Assembly: GCA_026120185.1 (NCBI GenBank)
Contig: JANUWF010001272.1
Span: 372,001-436,000, forward strand
DNA: 64,000 bases
Origin: Voacanga thouarsii
Taxonomy: Eukaryota > Streptophyta > Magnoliopsida > Gentianales > Apocynaceae
Direction of reading: 5' to 3'
Positions within the stretch are counted from its first letter, which is position 1; each line of letters opens with the position of its first letter. Below are positions 43,981 to 55,366 of this stretch, piece by piece. The notes under the pieces were generated by a model. It had not been told where the DNA came from. It worked only from the letters and a program-made list of their open reading frames with translations, and did not search any database. A program made the position numbers and the translations under genes.

Positions 43981-45536
43981 ATGGCTCACTTGAGAATGCA
44001 GGAGATGTCAGCAGTCCAGGATATCCTGGAGCAAGAGGCAGAAGTTCAAGGGAGGAAGATCAGCGTGAGCAATCTGACCATGAAGCCCGATATGGATCAG
44101 GAGATTGTATCAGGCCAGCAGGATAGTGCGAAATTTCATATTTTTAAGGAGAAAGAGATCTCAAGAGGAGGAAGTGACTTCCGAACCAATGAGAAGGGGG
44201 TATTACACTTTCGGGACCGAATTTGTGTGCCTGACATCCGAGACCTAAGGAAGAGAATACTGGACGAAGTGCACAAGAGCAAATATACCATACACCCTGG
44301 GGAGGTAAAGATGTACCGAGACTTGAAGAGGAAATATTAGTGGGCTGGAATGAAGAGGGATGTAGTTTAGCATGTGTCAACCTACCTGACGTGCCAGAAG
44401 GTTAAGATGGAGCATAAGAAGTCTGCAGGTTTACTACAACCGTTACCGATTCCCGAGTGGAAATGGGAAGAGGTGACGATGGACTTTGTGACTGGCCTTT
44501 CGATTACCAAGTCACACAAGGATGCAATCTGGGTAGTAGTGGACCGATTGACCAATACAGCGCATTTTATACCAGTGAATGTGCGGGACTCGATAGAAAA
44601 GTTGGCTCAGACATATACCCGAGAAATTGTAAGGTTGCATGGTGTACCGTCGAGTATTGTGTCGGATAGGGACCCTAGATTCACTTCAAGGTTCTGGGGT
44701 AAGTTTCAGGAGTACTTGGGCACGACCCTGAAATTCAGTACCTCTGCTCATCCGCAGACGGACGGTCAATCCGAGAGAGTCATTCAAATTCTGGAAGTCA
44801 TGCTCCGAGCATGTATCTTGGACTTTGGAGATAAGTGGATTGAGTCTTTACCGCTTGCGGAGTTAGCATATAACAACGGTTATCAGGCGTCGATTGGGAT
44901 GCCGCCGTACGAAGCACTGTATGGGCGAAAATTCCAAGTACCGATATACTGGGGATGGACAAAAGAGGGGAACGTTAAGAGGACTGGTGAAGTATGCATT
45001 CAGGAGATGACAGACAAGATCAAGTTAATTCGAGAAAGGCTAAGGGCAGCGCAAAGCAGACAGAAGAGTTATGTAGACTCTAGGAGAAGGGAACTGGAAT
45101 TCCTAGTAGGTGATTGTGCATTCTTGAAGTTGACTCCTAGTAGAGGAATCCTGAAGCATCCAAGAGGAGGGAAGTTGAGTCCTAGGTATTTAGGACCGTT
45201 CTTGATATTGGAGAAAATTGGACCGGTGGCCTACTGATTGGATCTACCTGATGGTCTAGCAGGGATGCATGATGTATTCCATGTTTCTCAGATGAAGAAG
45301 TACAACCCCGATCCGAGTCATGTACTCAATGAGGAACCGTTAGAGTTGCAACTGAATCTAGTTATGTGGAGAGACCAGTCAAGATCTTGGAATGGAGTAC
45401 CAAGACTCTTCGAAACAAGCAGATACCCATGGTGAAGATACTTTGGGATCATCCTGGAGCACAGGATGCGATGTGGGAAACGGAGGAATGGTTAAGACGG
45501 AAGTATCCGGATATGCTCTAAGGGTATGACATTTGA
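43981..45536 (+). pseudogene. A2 integrase with frameshifted chromodomain
   Basis: Zinc-binding part [19 protein letters not shown] (about 44272) and VSTYLTCQKVKMEHKK, with one Cys changed to Tyr. Core (from 44374): TMDFVTGLSITKSHKDAIW, VVDRLTNTAHFIPVN, SDRDPRFTSRFWGKF and HPQTDGQSERVIQ, so the catalytic D, D, E are present. GPY/F-like module YLGPFLILEKIGPVAY, then TGA at 45235-45237 (CGA in A1). After LPDGLAGMHDVFHVSQ a frame change near 45355 turns the chromodomain into an unrelated reading (WRDQSRSWNG), although the DNA still matches the A1 chromodomain. Further stops at 44338 and 44368 are present. Confidence 0.9.
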
Positions 45537-45552
45537 ATTTCGGGACAAAATT

Positions 45553-45570
45553 CTCTTAAGGGGGAGGGGA
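45553..45570 (+). promoter_or_regulatory. A2 polypurine tract
   Basis: CTCTTAAGGGGGAGGGGA, directly before the 3' LTR. It would prime plus-strand synthesis. Confidence 0.92.
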
Positions 45571-48500
45571 TGTAATACCCCGCCTAAAACTACCTTTGAC
45601 TATGGGGAAAAGTCATGCATTGCATAGTATTTTGCATTTTATGTGGTAGATTAGAATTATTTTATTTGCATAGATGCAAGTAAATTTTTTTGTTGCTCTT
45701 GCATTTGAATTAATTAAGGTGAAATAGTGTGTTGTTAAAGATTTGGTTAATGGAGGTTTGGTCAAAGATTTGGATGGATGTGTATTGGGGTGGTAAGAAC
45801 TTCTTGTAGGAAGAATTAGTATTGGAATTGATTTGGAATAGCGGGGAGGATGGTGATTTTTCCGTGGTGGCCCGAGTTCGAATCCTATCTCTTCTGAATC
45901 CTAGTTTCTTTTCTTGAAGATTCTTTTCCTTAGAGCTTCCATGTCTTGGCCGAAAAAGATATAGCAAACTTAGAGAAATTTTAGTGCAATTACTCCAAGG
46001 AAATAAGTCTCTATACTTATTTCCTAAATTCAAGGACTTTGATGTGAATAAAGTTCACTTTTAATTTTCATCTTTTATTCCTTAGGATTTTCGAAAAAAC
46101 CCTAGCTAATAATTAAAATCTCAGCTTGATTTTAGTTTAATAGATGTTGCCATGGATAGTTGGAATTAATGAGTCATTTTCCTAGTAGGAAACCTTGTTG
46201 ATTTTAACCCTATAATGTTAGCTAAAAATCTGGAAAAATGTCCAGCAAGTGCCGCCACTTCTTGGAAGAATTTTAGCCCAATCCAAACTCTTCTAGGACT
46301 AGAGGAAATCTTATCCAAATCCTTGATAAAACCAGATTTTATTCAATCCTAAATCAACTAGGATTAGAATCCCTTTTCCTAGCTGAATTTCGGCGGCTTT
46401 GTGCAAGCACAAGCTAAAACGAAATTCTTGCACTCCTAATTGCAATCAAACTCTTCAAACCTTAGCTCAAATTACCTACAACAATCTCCACCAAATTAGA
46501 TTACTCTAGTAACACAAAATCCGATTTTTCTTCACCAAAAATTCTAGAATTTTTGTCCAGCTTATGCCCAAAATTTTCGATAGCTTTGCACTCCAAAACC
46601 TACCAAAACTCTTTGTTGATTAAGCCAAATTACAGCACCTAAAAGCCACACTTTTCTCCTCTATAATTTCGTCAAAAACAGTAGCCAAAACAGTCCAAAA
46701 ATCATCACTCTTGCACAAAATTTTCGCACAGCACTTGAACAGAATTTTCAATCACCAAAACTCACACAAACTCTCTCTTATTTTGGCCAAAAAACCTGAA
46801 CACACTCAACCCTTCTCTTCAGCATTATTTCAGCCAACCTAGGGAGAAATTTCAAAACACTTTTCTCCTCTTAATCCCTCTTGAATTCGTCCAGCATCAA
46901 AGATACAACAAGCTGCAAATTTTTGCCCTTGCTGTCCAAGAAACCTAAAGCCATTAGGAGTCCTTCTTAGCCCACCATCTAACCCTAAATCAAACTTATC
47001 TGAACCTAAATCATAGTAGCCGACACTCCCTCCTTACCACATGAAAATTCCAGCAAATTCTCTCTGCAAATTCTCGAAAAACTCAAGAACAATTCTAAGC
47101 AAAAATCGAACATACATTAAGGTAAGCAAAAATCCTCTCAACCTCTTTATGTCGTTTTCTCTAATAATTCTTTTCTCCTTCTTCTTCCCTTAAATCACAC
47201 CACATAGAGGCTGATTTTATCTTCTTCTTTAATTTTCGATCAAGAGGAGCAAATGAGGTAGCTTTTCTCTTCTTTTCAAGAGAACTCGGGACGATCACCA
47301 TTGGAGCATCGAGACCTCATTACCCGGTTGTTGCAAGGTAAGGGAATACCCACCCTTGATGCCAAAAGTAAGGTTTAATGATGTCTATTAGTTGGATGAG
47401 CATATGGTCATGGTATATGATCTTTGGGGATTGGATAGTTTACTAAGATTTAAATAGGGGATTGCGAATTGTTGTAAAAATAAATGAGATTAGAGCATGT
47501 TTGAATTAATTGAGACCCTGATCATGATATTATATGGTGTAGATCAGGAGGATAATTGAGGAAAGCAAGCTGTGATTTTATCTCATTTATCTGAGGCAGA
47601 TCAAGTAAGTCCTTGCATAAACTCTTTTGTTAAATGTTGTGATGGTAAGTCCTTGTATAAACTCTTTTGTTAAATGTTGTGATGGCAAGTCTATGTTGTG
47701 AAGCTTTGTAAAGCTATTGTTGAACTGTGATCATTTGGGTTGTAAAAGTGGATGATTGTTCTTTAAACGGTTTTGTCAAACTAATGATTTTATCAAGAAA
47801 ACTATTCTTTCCTAAATTTTTAGAAAACTCTTTTAGAGAAAAACCACGTTGTACAAAGCCAAGGTGTAGAGATATTTTGAATCAGGAATTGACGGATATG
47901 TTCGTTGAGTACTCAATAAGGGTATGCTAACAATACTAGTTATGGAGGGCTAGCGTAAGTCTTCTGGCAGGAGGCCACCTCCAGAAGATGAACTCTTCTT
48001 GAAAAGGCGACAGTGTTGGTTGGTCAGGCCAGTCCGAGCTAGCATTTGTACCTGGTATGGTATTATTTATATTCCCGGCATGGACACCCGGATGGTTTTG
48101 TTGGGTGTAGAGATGGAAGAGTATCTCACCCGGTGAGCTGTACACTCACCTTGATCAGAATGCCCAACGTGTGGTAATCTGGTCTGGACAAGGTGTACAA
48201 AGTGTGGTGCCTTGGCCATTTTGTTCTCATGGAGCCCAACGTATGGTGTCATGACTGTTTATTCGAGTGGAGGATTTATTTTGTACAAAGTGTGACAATG
48301 AGAAAAACCCACTCCTTGCGAAAAGAGATTGTTTATGACTTGCCAAATTATTTCTACAAATGTTTTACACTTTGCATACCGTACTATTCAAAACACCATG
48401 TGCACACACATGACTAACTGAGATTTATTCTCACATGGTTTTACATCATGTTTTTAGGAGATAGATTGTGCTGAGTCAGCGGGGCTTTGACAGTAGAAGC

Positions 48501-48741
48501 TTTTACTATTTTTCCTATGCTGTTCTAGGAGACTTTTGTCGTTTATACTTCTGAACAATATTTGTTTTATTTCGTATTGCTCCAATTTGAGCCTGATGTA
48601 ATAAGAGTATTTCTTCATTTATCAAAGTTGATTGTTTTGGAGATTGCCTTTATATTTTATACCTCGTTTTAAAGACCCCTTGTCCTACGGGACGGGGCGA
48701 CATCCCCGCCTTTTTAGGGTACGTAGTCGTAGGGTGTTACA
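45571..48741 (+). mobile_element. A2 3' LTR
   Basis: 3171 bp from TGTAATACCCCGCC to AGGGTGTTACA, followed by GGATG (48742-48746), identical to the five bases before the 5' LTR. A2 is therefore a complete 12.1-kb insertion (36594-48741). The 40-bp tandem duplication is at 47605-47684 and the tRNA-like boxes at 45839-45885. Confidence 0.95.
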
Positions 48742-49287
48742 GGATGTATGTGCCTATTCTGGCATGAAAAAGAAAAGAAAAAATATGAAAAAAATTAAAA
48801 ATAAGATGAGAAAAAATAAGTGTGTGAGTGAAAAAAAAAAATTGATGCCTTAAAAAAAAAGCTTTGAAAAATTAAGGGGCCCAGTACGGTGAGTTAAGAG
48901 AAATATACTCACTCGAGGCTATTAATCCCAAGGGAAAAAAATGGTGAGAATGCCTCTAATTTGCTACTCAGATTGTAGTAGTTTGGAAATTGTAGAACTG
49001 GAGTTGATTGATTATTCCTAACTTATATGATTCATATTATAGACACCATTGACTTAAGGAATGGGGTGAAAAACATTGAATGAGAATGAACTTGTTTAGC
49101 TCAACTTCGACGTCCCTAGTGATTTGTAACTTAATACATAAGTTTGCATGAAATTAGATTGATTGAATAAGTGTTAGGCTGAATCCTTAAGTTGAAAGAA
49201 AGAAAAAATCTTTACTATATTTTCCATATATATTAAAATCTTTTTGTTAATAAGTTATTTGCTTGGTGTGTTCAATTCTTGTTTGCT
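48742..49287 (+). other. T1 internal region, part 3
   Basis: Continues T1 after A2. It holds A-rich runs (48770-48865), a GGGGCCCAGTACGG block (48876-48889), and ends TTCTTGTTTGCTTGA (about 49273-49287), the motif that normally stands just before the polypurine tract in Tat/Athila elements. The polypurine tract itself and the start of the 3' LTR are deleted. No coding sequence is seen. Confidence 0.65.
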
Positions 49288-50178
49288 TGAAGAAGAATGC
49301 TTACTTATCTATGAGTGGTTTATTTTCCTTTTATTTGTAATTTATTGGCAATTTAAGTTTTAATTGTATTTAGAAAATATCTTTGGATTCATAATTTTGT
49401 ATTGATTTTAGCTATTTGATCAATTGATATTATTCTTGGTATTTGGTTACTTGATGTATTTGGTAACTTTATTGATTACTTCATCTTTCTAATAAACCTG
49501 GGAAAGAAGATTAGAAGAGGATTCAATTTAATTAATTTTATATTTATTTTCTTGGTTAACTTGGGAAATTAGCTTAGGAATTAAATTGAAGTAATTAAAG
49601 ATTGATTAATGTTTCCTAGAGCATAGAGAATATGATTGATTTCATACTTTAATATCACCTGGAGAATAGGGCTATTCTCTAAGGAATTATTCTTTATGCA
49701 TCTTTTTTGTTGTTTTAGTAAGATTGGAAAATATGCTAAATGGCCTAGAAAGATAGTGAATACATGACTTAGGAAAGAAGTGGAATCTATTTTATTCATC
49801 CATGATGCTAAGATGGTAATTAATTGTGGTAATTGCTAATCATTCATTATAATGGCTTCAAGGATTTCTATCTACTTACATATCTTTTCTCCTTTTCCTT
49901 ACTCTTTATTTGTGCTTGTGAGTTTTCTTGTATCAACTTATGTTATTCTCTACTATATTTTGTTAGTAGGTTATTTACTATTTTTTTTTATTTTGTAACC
50001 GACATAAGGTAAAGTATGGTAGGAGCTTAAGTTCCTATAGATTCGATATTTGCTATTCCCTATGCAACAAGATAGGAACATTTGCCAATATGTGTGGTTG
50101 AGTGTTTAGCTTTTGAATTGAAAGTTGATTAATTGTGTAATTTATTGATAATATTTCCTACACTCAAAACACACATCA
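49288..50178 (+). mobile_element. T1 3' LTR, 5' part deleted
   Basis: About 890 bp matching 21605-22526 of the 5' LTR (TTACTTATCTATGAGTGG against TTACTTGTCTATAAATGG, and so on), ending CAAAACACACATCA. The first about 650 bp is missing. It is followed by AGTAT (50179-50183), matching AGCAT before the 5' LTR with one change. Divergence from the 5' LTR is clearly higher than between the A2 LTRs, so T1 is older than A2. Confidence 0.85.
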
Positions 50179-50662
50179 AGTATCAAATAGGTAAATAAAT
50201 CAAAGTATTGAGATTCGATTATGGTGGAGAGTATCTTCTCAATAAGTTTAAGGACTACTTGGTACAGCATGGTATAGTATCCTAGTAAACTAGGCCTGCG
50301 AAGTCCCAGTAGAATGCAATAGTTCAGAAAAGGAATAGAACTTTGCATAAGATAGTCAAAAGTATTATGAGTCGTGGATATCTTCTTATATATTTTTAGA
50401 AGTAATCTTCTAGAAAAGATAGTATACATTTTGAACTTGGCACCTTTCAAATCGGTGCCTAAAACTCCTTATGAGATGTGGACTCGATGTAAACTCAGCT
50501 AAAATCATCTCAAGATATAGAGATATCCACGTACTGATTAGAGGAAATAAGTTAAAATCATGATCAGAGTTATGCCACTTCGTCGGATATTTAAAATTAG
50601 CTAGATGTGGATATTTCTATCACCATAAAGAGCAAAAGGAGCCTGTAAGCACTCATAGTAGA
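50179..50662 (+). pseudogene. Cop1 copia integrase, part 2 (interrupted)
   Basis: Carries on the integrase exactly where 20945 breaks off: LRFDYGGEYLLNKFKDYL (catalytic Asp and the GGEY motif), then frameshifted HGIVS, VQKRNRTLHKIVKSIM (where ERRNRT with the catalytic Glu is usual), and around 50420 a FELGTFQIGA/PKTPYEMWT-type block of the integrase C-terminus. Several stops and frameshifts are present. It is cut at 50662 by a reversed solo LTR and resumes at 52406. The fit of the two halves is the main proof that T1 landed in a copia gene. Confidence 0.85.
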
Positions 50663-52405
50663 TGTTAGGTATCTCATGCATATCATATATGGCGCAACGG
50701 AAAAATAAAAACAAGATACCATCCCAGAATCTGTATACGTGTGGAAAACAAGACATAAAGAGAACAAAGGTAATGGTTTTACCTTTCTTTTAGCGTCTGA
50801 AAAATAAAATTTTTCATCTTCTTATCTGACGATTGTGGCACGATCTAGCAATCCTCTTGATCAAACACCACGAGAGTAGAATGTCCAGCTACTATAATCA
50901 TAGTGTGTGATTATCTCTAATAGAAATCTACAGGGAGGATCACACTCAAGCACCAAGATTTTCTATGCTAGCAAAAAATAAAGTGGCGGGTAGGGTTTCC
51001 AAAAAACAACGAGAGAAAGAAAGAAGATGAGGGTTTTGGAAGATGTTGTTTCTGGGAACGGCTCTCACCATAGGTATCGTGTATATGTCTTACATATCTC
51101 ACGGAAAGAAAAAAAAAAACTACTGAAAACCCTCCATCTAAGAATTCTAAAACAATTAGAATTCCCTAATTGTAATTGGAAACATCAAGTTCTCATAATT
51201 ACAATTTGTCCTATAAATTATAACTAATTATAATTCGGCCACAACTACTTCTCTTTCTCGCAATTAACCCTGCTATGTTATCAAATAACATCTAGAGTAT
51301 ATAATCCTCTATTGTGTATGACCTATTAGGTTTTCCAGTCAATTAGTAGCCAACATGAATTAATTCAAACATCTTTGAGATTAATAATCCATAATTAATT
51401 AGAATTAACCATATTAATTCTAATCAGGATTGGTTTATTATTTCATCAATTAATAAATCCATATTCCTAGATCATGAGCAATATCTAGGAACCTATCCTG
51501 ACCACCCAAGAGTCCCTAAAGTTAAGTGGCTTTACATGAACCCTTCAATAACAAACTACAGTGCAATTAATTTCTTTCACCATACAATATCTCATTCGAT
51601 TTGGAGTACGGAATTAGTGCCAACTGTTCAAGAATGTATATCAATTTTGGCCCGAATCTAATAGTACTTATACCAGAAACCCACTACTCTAGATTTGTAT
51701 CAATTAGAACTATTTCGAATACATGGTTGCCTTAGCTAAGGACTTCTCGAGTAGTAATTTTTATAAGTGGCCACGAGATATTTGCCCCTACTATTAGAAG
51801 TGGTGAATCATTTATTTACCCTTGCAACTAATTTCGATTACCTCATAATATACCCAATATCCATCTTATAGGCAACCTTCGATCTGGCTCTAGAGATTGG
51901 AATCAAAGCACAATACTCTGCAAACAAAGTACCTTGGAAATCTCAAGTCTAAGGATGCTTACACATTTGCTATAATAAGATTTTATCACTGGCACTGAAT
52001 AATTATTCATGTGATTATCTCATAGCTAAATCATCCAATATACTTATTCTATTAACAAGCATCCACGTGTTAACTTTAAGTATCTCAATACTTACAGATA
52101 TAAGAAACACCACTTGATCAAATCAGGAAGTCTAACACATGCTAGTCTTAATGCATTAATGATGACCTATTTCATTAATACTACGATTAGGGACTATTTA
52201 AGTACTAACACTATATAGTGTAATGGGAATCTTGTATCATGATCTCTATCATGATTTCCTTAACACAGTGTTGTACTAAGGACTTTACCTAACAGTCATA
52301 TTACACAAAAGTAAACAAAAAAAAAACTGTAAGATAAATAATTCGTATTATTAAAATAAGATATGGCATATACTACGTTCAAGTGATTGCCTCTAGGGCA
52401 TAACA
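50663..52405 (-). mobile_element. Solo copia LTR of the Cop1 family, reversed
   Basis: 1743 bp. The plus strand starts TGTTAGGTATCTCATGC and ends CCTCTAGGGCATAACA; reversed, it begins TGTTATGCCCTAGAGGCAA, close to the Cop1 LTR (TGTTGTGCCCTAGAGGTAA). Flanks GTAGA (50658-50662) and CTAGA (52406-52410) form a target duplication with one change. It keeps the palindromic motif at 52236-52255. No primer site or internal region adjoins it, so it is solo. It sits inside the pol of a relative of its own family. Confidence 0.9.
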
Positions 52406-52685
52406 CTAGATAGTTAGAGGATGACTAGAAGATATCTCTTAGTGGTTCAAGTTTAGTGGATTTAAAAGAGAATACGTTTACCTCTTCAGTTAAAAATTCC
52501 ACAATTGAGAAACATACAGAGATATAATCTAACATTATATAAGTAGAGTCTCGTCATAATAGGAGAGTTACTCGAGTTCTAGAATGATGGATAGTAGAAG
52601 TCTTTGATGTAATCTTTATGCATCAAGAATAAGATCCTGCTACATATGAGGAAACTATTACTAATCTTGTTATAGATAAATGGCT
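52406..52685 (+). pseudogene. Cop1 copia pol, part 3
   Basis: After the solo LTR a decayed copia linker continues. Around 52460-52680 broken frames read VDLKENTFTSSVKNS and DPATYEETITNLVIDKW, the latter like the P.TYEEA...W block at the start of copia reverse transcriptase. It ends at a reversed gypsy LTR end. The remainder of Cop1 (reverse transcriptase, RNase H, 3' LTR) was not found in the window. Confidence 0.6.
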
Positions 52686-53765
52686 TATAACACCCCTAAT
52701 TTTCTAGTTAGGGTGAGCCATGTATTGTTGGGTATCCACACGTCTGATCTCTCAGACTTGGAGTCTTTATAACAAGTCAAAACTTAAAATCATATTTTCT
52801 CAAATACATGTGTAAAGGATCATACTTAAATTACACAAAACATTATATATTTATTCAACCTCAAACTTAATGTATAAATACTTTACATTACATCACCCTT
52901 AGATCTTCAAAATAATACTTATATCATCACTAGGTTTACCATCGTAAAACATAATGTACAATGTATATTACATCACTTGTCTCTACACCATCTCACAAAA
53001 GAAAGGACTTTTCTCAATTCCTAAGTAGGACAATAGAACCTAAAACATAAAAACAGAAACGGATATGTGATTTGATACTTAGTAAGACTTGTATGTGTTG
53101 GTGTTTTCGCATAAAAGGTGAATAGGTAAAATTTTCCACACTAAAAGTAATGCATAATGCAAAATGAATTATTTTATTTAATATGAAGCATAAACCTTTT
53201 GTAATTGAAATTTCTTTGTCTTTGGTGTTTTTTGCTACTAATGGTATTTTTGTGTTGAAGTCTGTAACCTGACATTTTACCATATCCTACTGTTCGGCTA
53301 TTAATGGTTTAACTATATCCTACTGTTTAGCTGTGCATAGTTTTTTGTACCAAGGTCATCTACCTAACACTGAACCATATTCTTCCATTTGGGAGACATT
53401 TCCCGTTACCATCTATCTCAACCAGTTTTACTTGCAGCAGTGTGTGTAAGGTCACCTACTCCCATACTCCCCTCATGACAAGGTAGTATACATATAATAA
53501 TAATAATAGTTGGGGAATTGTTAATTGTAATATCTTGTTACCCTGTTTAGAGTAAGATGAATCCCAGAATTGATTAAGTTACTTGGGGTCTTTTATCTCT
53601 AATACGAGTTACTTTTGTCCTCAAAGCCCCCGCCAAGTACTCAACGACTTCACGAGATTCATATTCTTCATCCACACTCCAAAATATAAGTTTTCAGGGT
53701 ATATGCACTCTATTTCAATACCTTGCTAAATATTTCAACAAAACTTCCTTATATAGTGAAAAGAA
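52686..53765 (-). mobile_element. B4: gypsy LTR 3' end portion, reversed
   Basis: Starts TATAACACCCCTAATTTTC, a reversed gypsy LTR end, then GGAGTCTTTATAAC, the reverse of the conserved TATAAAGAC block, and GCCAAGTACTCAACGACTTC (about 53632), reverse of the TGAGTACT block in other LTRs. About 1.1 kb is seen before T2 interrupts it. No coding sequence is supported. It is more diverged than B1. Confidence 0.6.
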
Positions 53766-55332
53766 TGAGTAAAAAGTTTTAAGGAAATCCTAGTGTTGAA
53801 GATTTAAATATCAAATTCAAGTTGAATACATTTGGTAAGAAGTGATCCACAATCACTCAAGTTTTACAATTAAAACTGCTAAGTAAACTAACACACCACA
53901 TACATTTAGGCAAGCGTTCCCATTATGTAGTATAGAGAATAATAACAAGTATCGAAGAACCTTAAGGAAGGATGCTAATTACCCCTACTTCCTTCTTTTC
54001 TCATTCTTTTAGCTAATTGATTAGGTAAAATAAGATTAATTAATTATACTAGGGAGCCTATCAAGTTTATACACAAGAAAGAGTACAAGTTCATCAAGGA
54101 ATTGGAAAAAGAGAGCCAGGTAATAAAACGAATTCTTCCACTAAACAATTAAAAGAAGAGTTCCCCTAGGATCTATTACCCTAACTCTAGGCATCAGTGT
54201 GAGTTCAATAATCAATCTCACACTCTCTCGAGTTATGAGATTCATAATCCCCCGTTTTGACTAATTGGTAGCTCTACCTAATCAATCAAACCCAAGAAGG
54301 CATTTAACACTACTCACCAACCAAATTAATTAGGAAGTCCTAAAACCCCTATCTCTAGGCAATTTCATACATTTTTTAGTTATCTATCCATAATCTCTAA
54401 CCTCTTTTTCAGATTAATTATGGAAAATAAATAATAAATAAACTAACTAGGTGTTCAAAAGCTTAACACCATCCCTCAAATTCATTAAGGAGAACAACTA
54501 ATTGAAGAAAATCAATCAAAACCTAACTTAACTTAATAAACTCAAATAATCAAATACCATGGAGTAAATTAATAGATCTCAGTAAATACATTATCTAAAA
54601 GTGTAAAATAGGGTATAACCCTTCATTATAACTAAGAATTTAATATTAAAACAATATTGACAAAATAGATTTACAGTAAATGGGAAAGATAAAACTCATT
54701 GACGAGCTCTCTTCTTTCTCTTCTAGAAATCATTTTGCAATCCTCTCTTCTTCCTCCTTGAATCCTAAGATTCTCCTCCTCTTCATGTGTGTAAACAAGG
54801 TTTTCTAGAGTTCTTAGAGAAAACACAAGTCTAAGAACAAGTTATGAAGGCTATCTAAGGGTTTTTATATCCAAAAATTCGTGGGTTCGTCCAAGGACAC
54901 AAAACAAGGGTTTTGTGTGAACTTAAGCAGCCTATGGTAATGGAGCTACCCTGGGCCACCTAGTTTTTTTTTTTTTTTTTTTGTGAATAGTGCCAAATTA
55001 GCCTAGGGTGGGGGAACTTCCCTGGGCTGCCTAAGGGAAGTTCAATTTTCTTAGGCGGCCAACTATCTATCCTTTGGCTTTTTTCTTACTGTTTTGTTTC
55101 CTAGACAGCCCATGCTAGTTGGGACTACTCTAAGATGCCTTGGTTCTGAAAAATTTCTTTACTTTGGTCCATTTTTCATCCATTTTCCCCCTTTTTATCT
55201 TTATTTGAACTTTTATATTTCGTAAACAAAAACAAGGCCAAAAGAATATGGTAAGTAGTAATTTAAATAAGAAATTATTACAATTAAGGTACAAATACTA
55301 TAAAAAAATGTGTACATGAAGAGCATGCATCA
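53766..55332 (-). mobile_element. T2 Tat/Athila-like 3' LTR, reversed
   Basis: The right end is marked by the reversed polypurine motif at 55337 onward; the minus strand starts TGATGCATGCTCTTCATG. The left end near 53766 is estimated from alignment of about 53870-53960 with the end of the T1 LTR (for example CAATTAAAACTGCTAAG, then GGCAAGCGTTCCCATTATG). Length about 1567 bp, near the 1581 bp of T1. It includes a 19-T run (54966-54984) and CCTGGGC/CCTAGG-type repeats (54930-55140). No gene is seen. Confidence 0.65.
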
Positions 55333-55366
55333 TACATCTCCACACTTAAGCTTTTGCTTGTCTTTA
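55333..55366 (-). promoter_or_regulatory. T2 polypurine tract and preceding motif
   Basis: Minus strand AAAGACAAGCAAAAGCTTAA followed by GTGTGGAGATG. This is the 'GACAAGCAAA..TTAAGTGTGGGG' signature just before the 3' LTR in Tat/Athila elements. Confidence 0.75.

Noticed and set aside
48067..48417. Conserved open frames at 39209 and 48193
   Set aside because: Again the two A2 LTRs; shared because LTRs are copies of each other.
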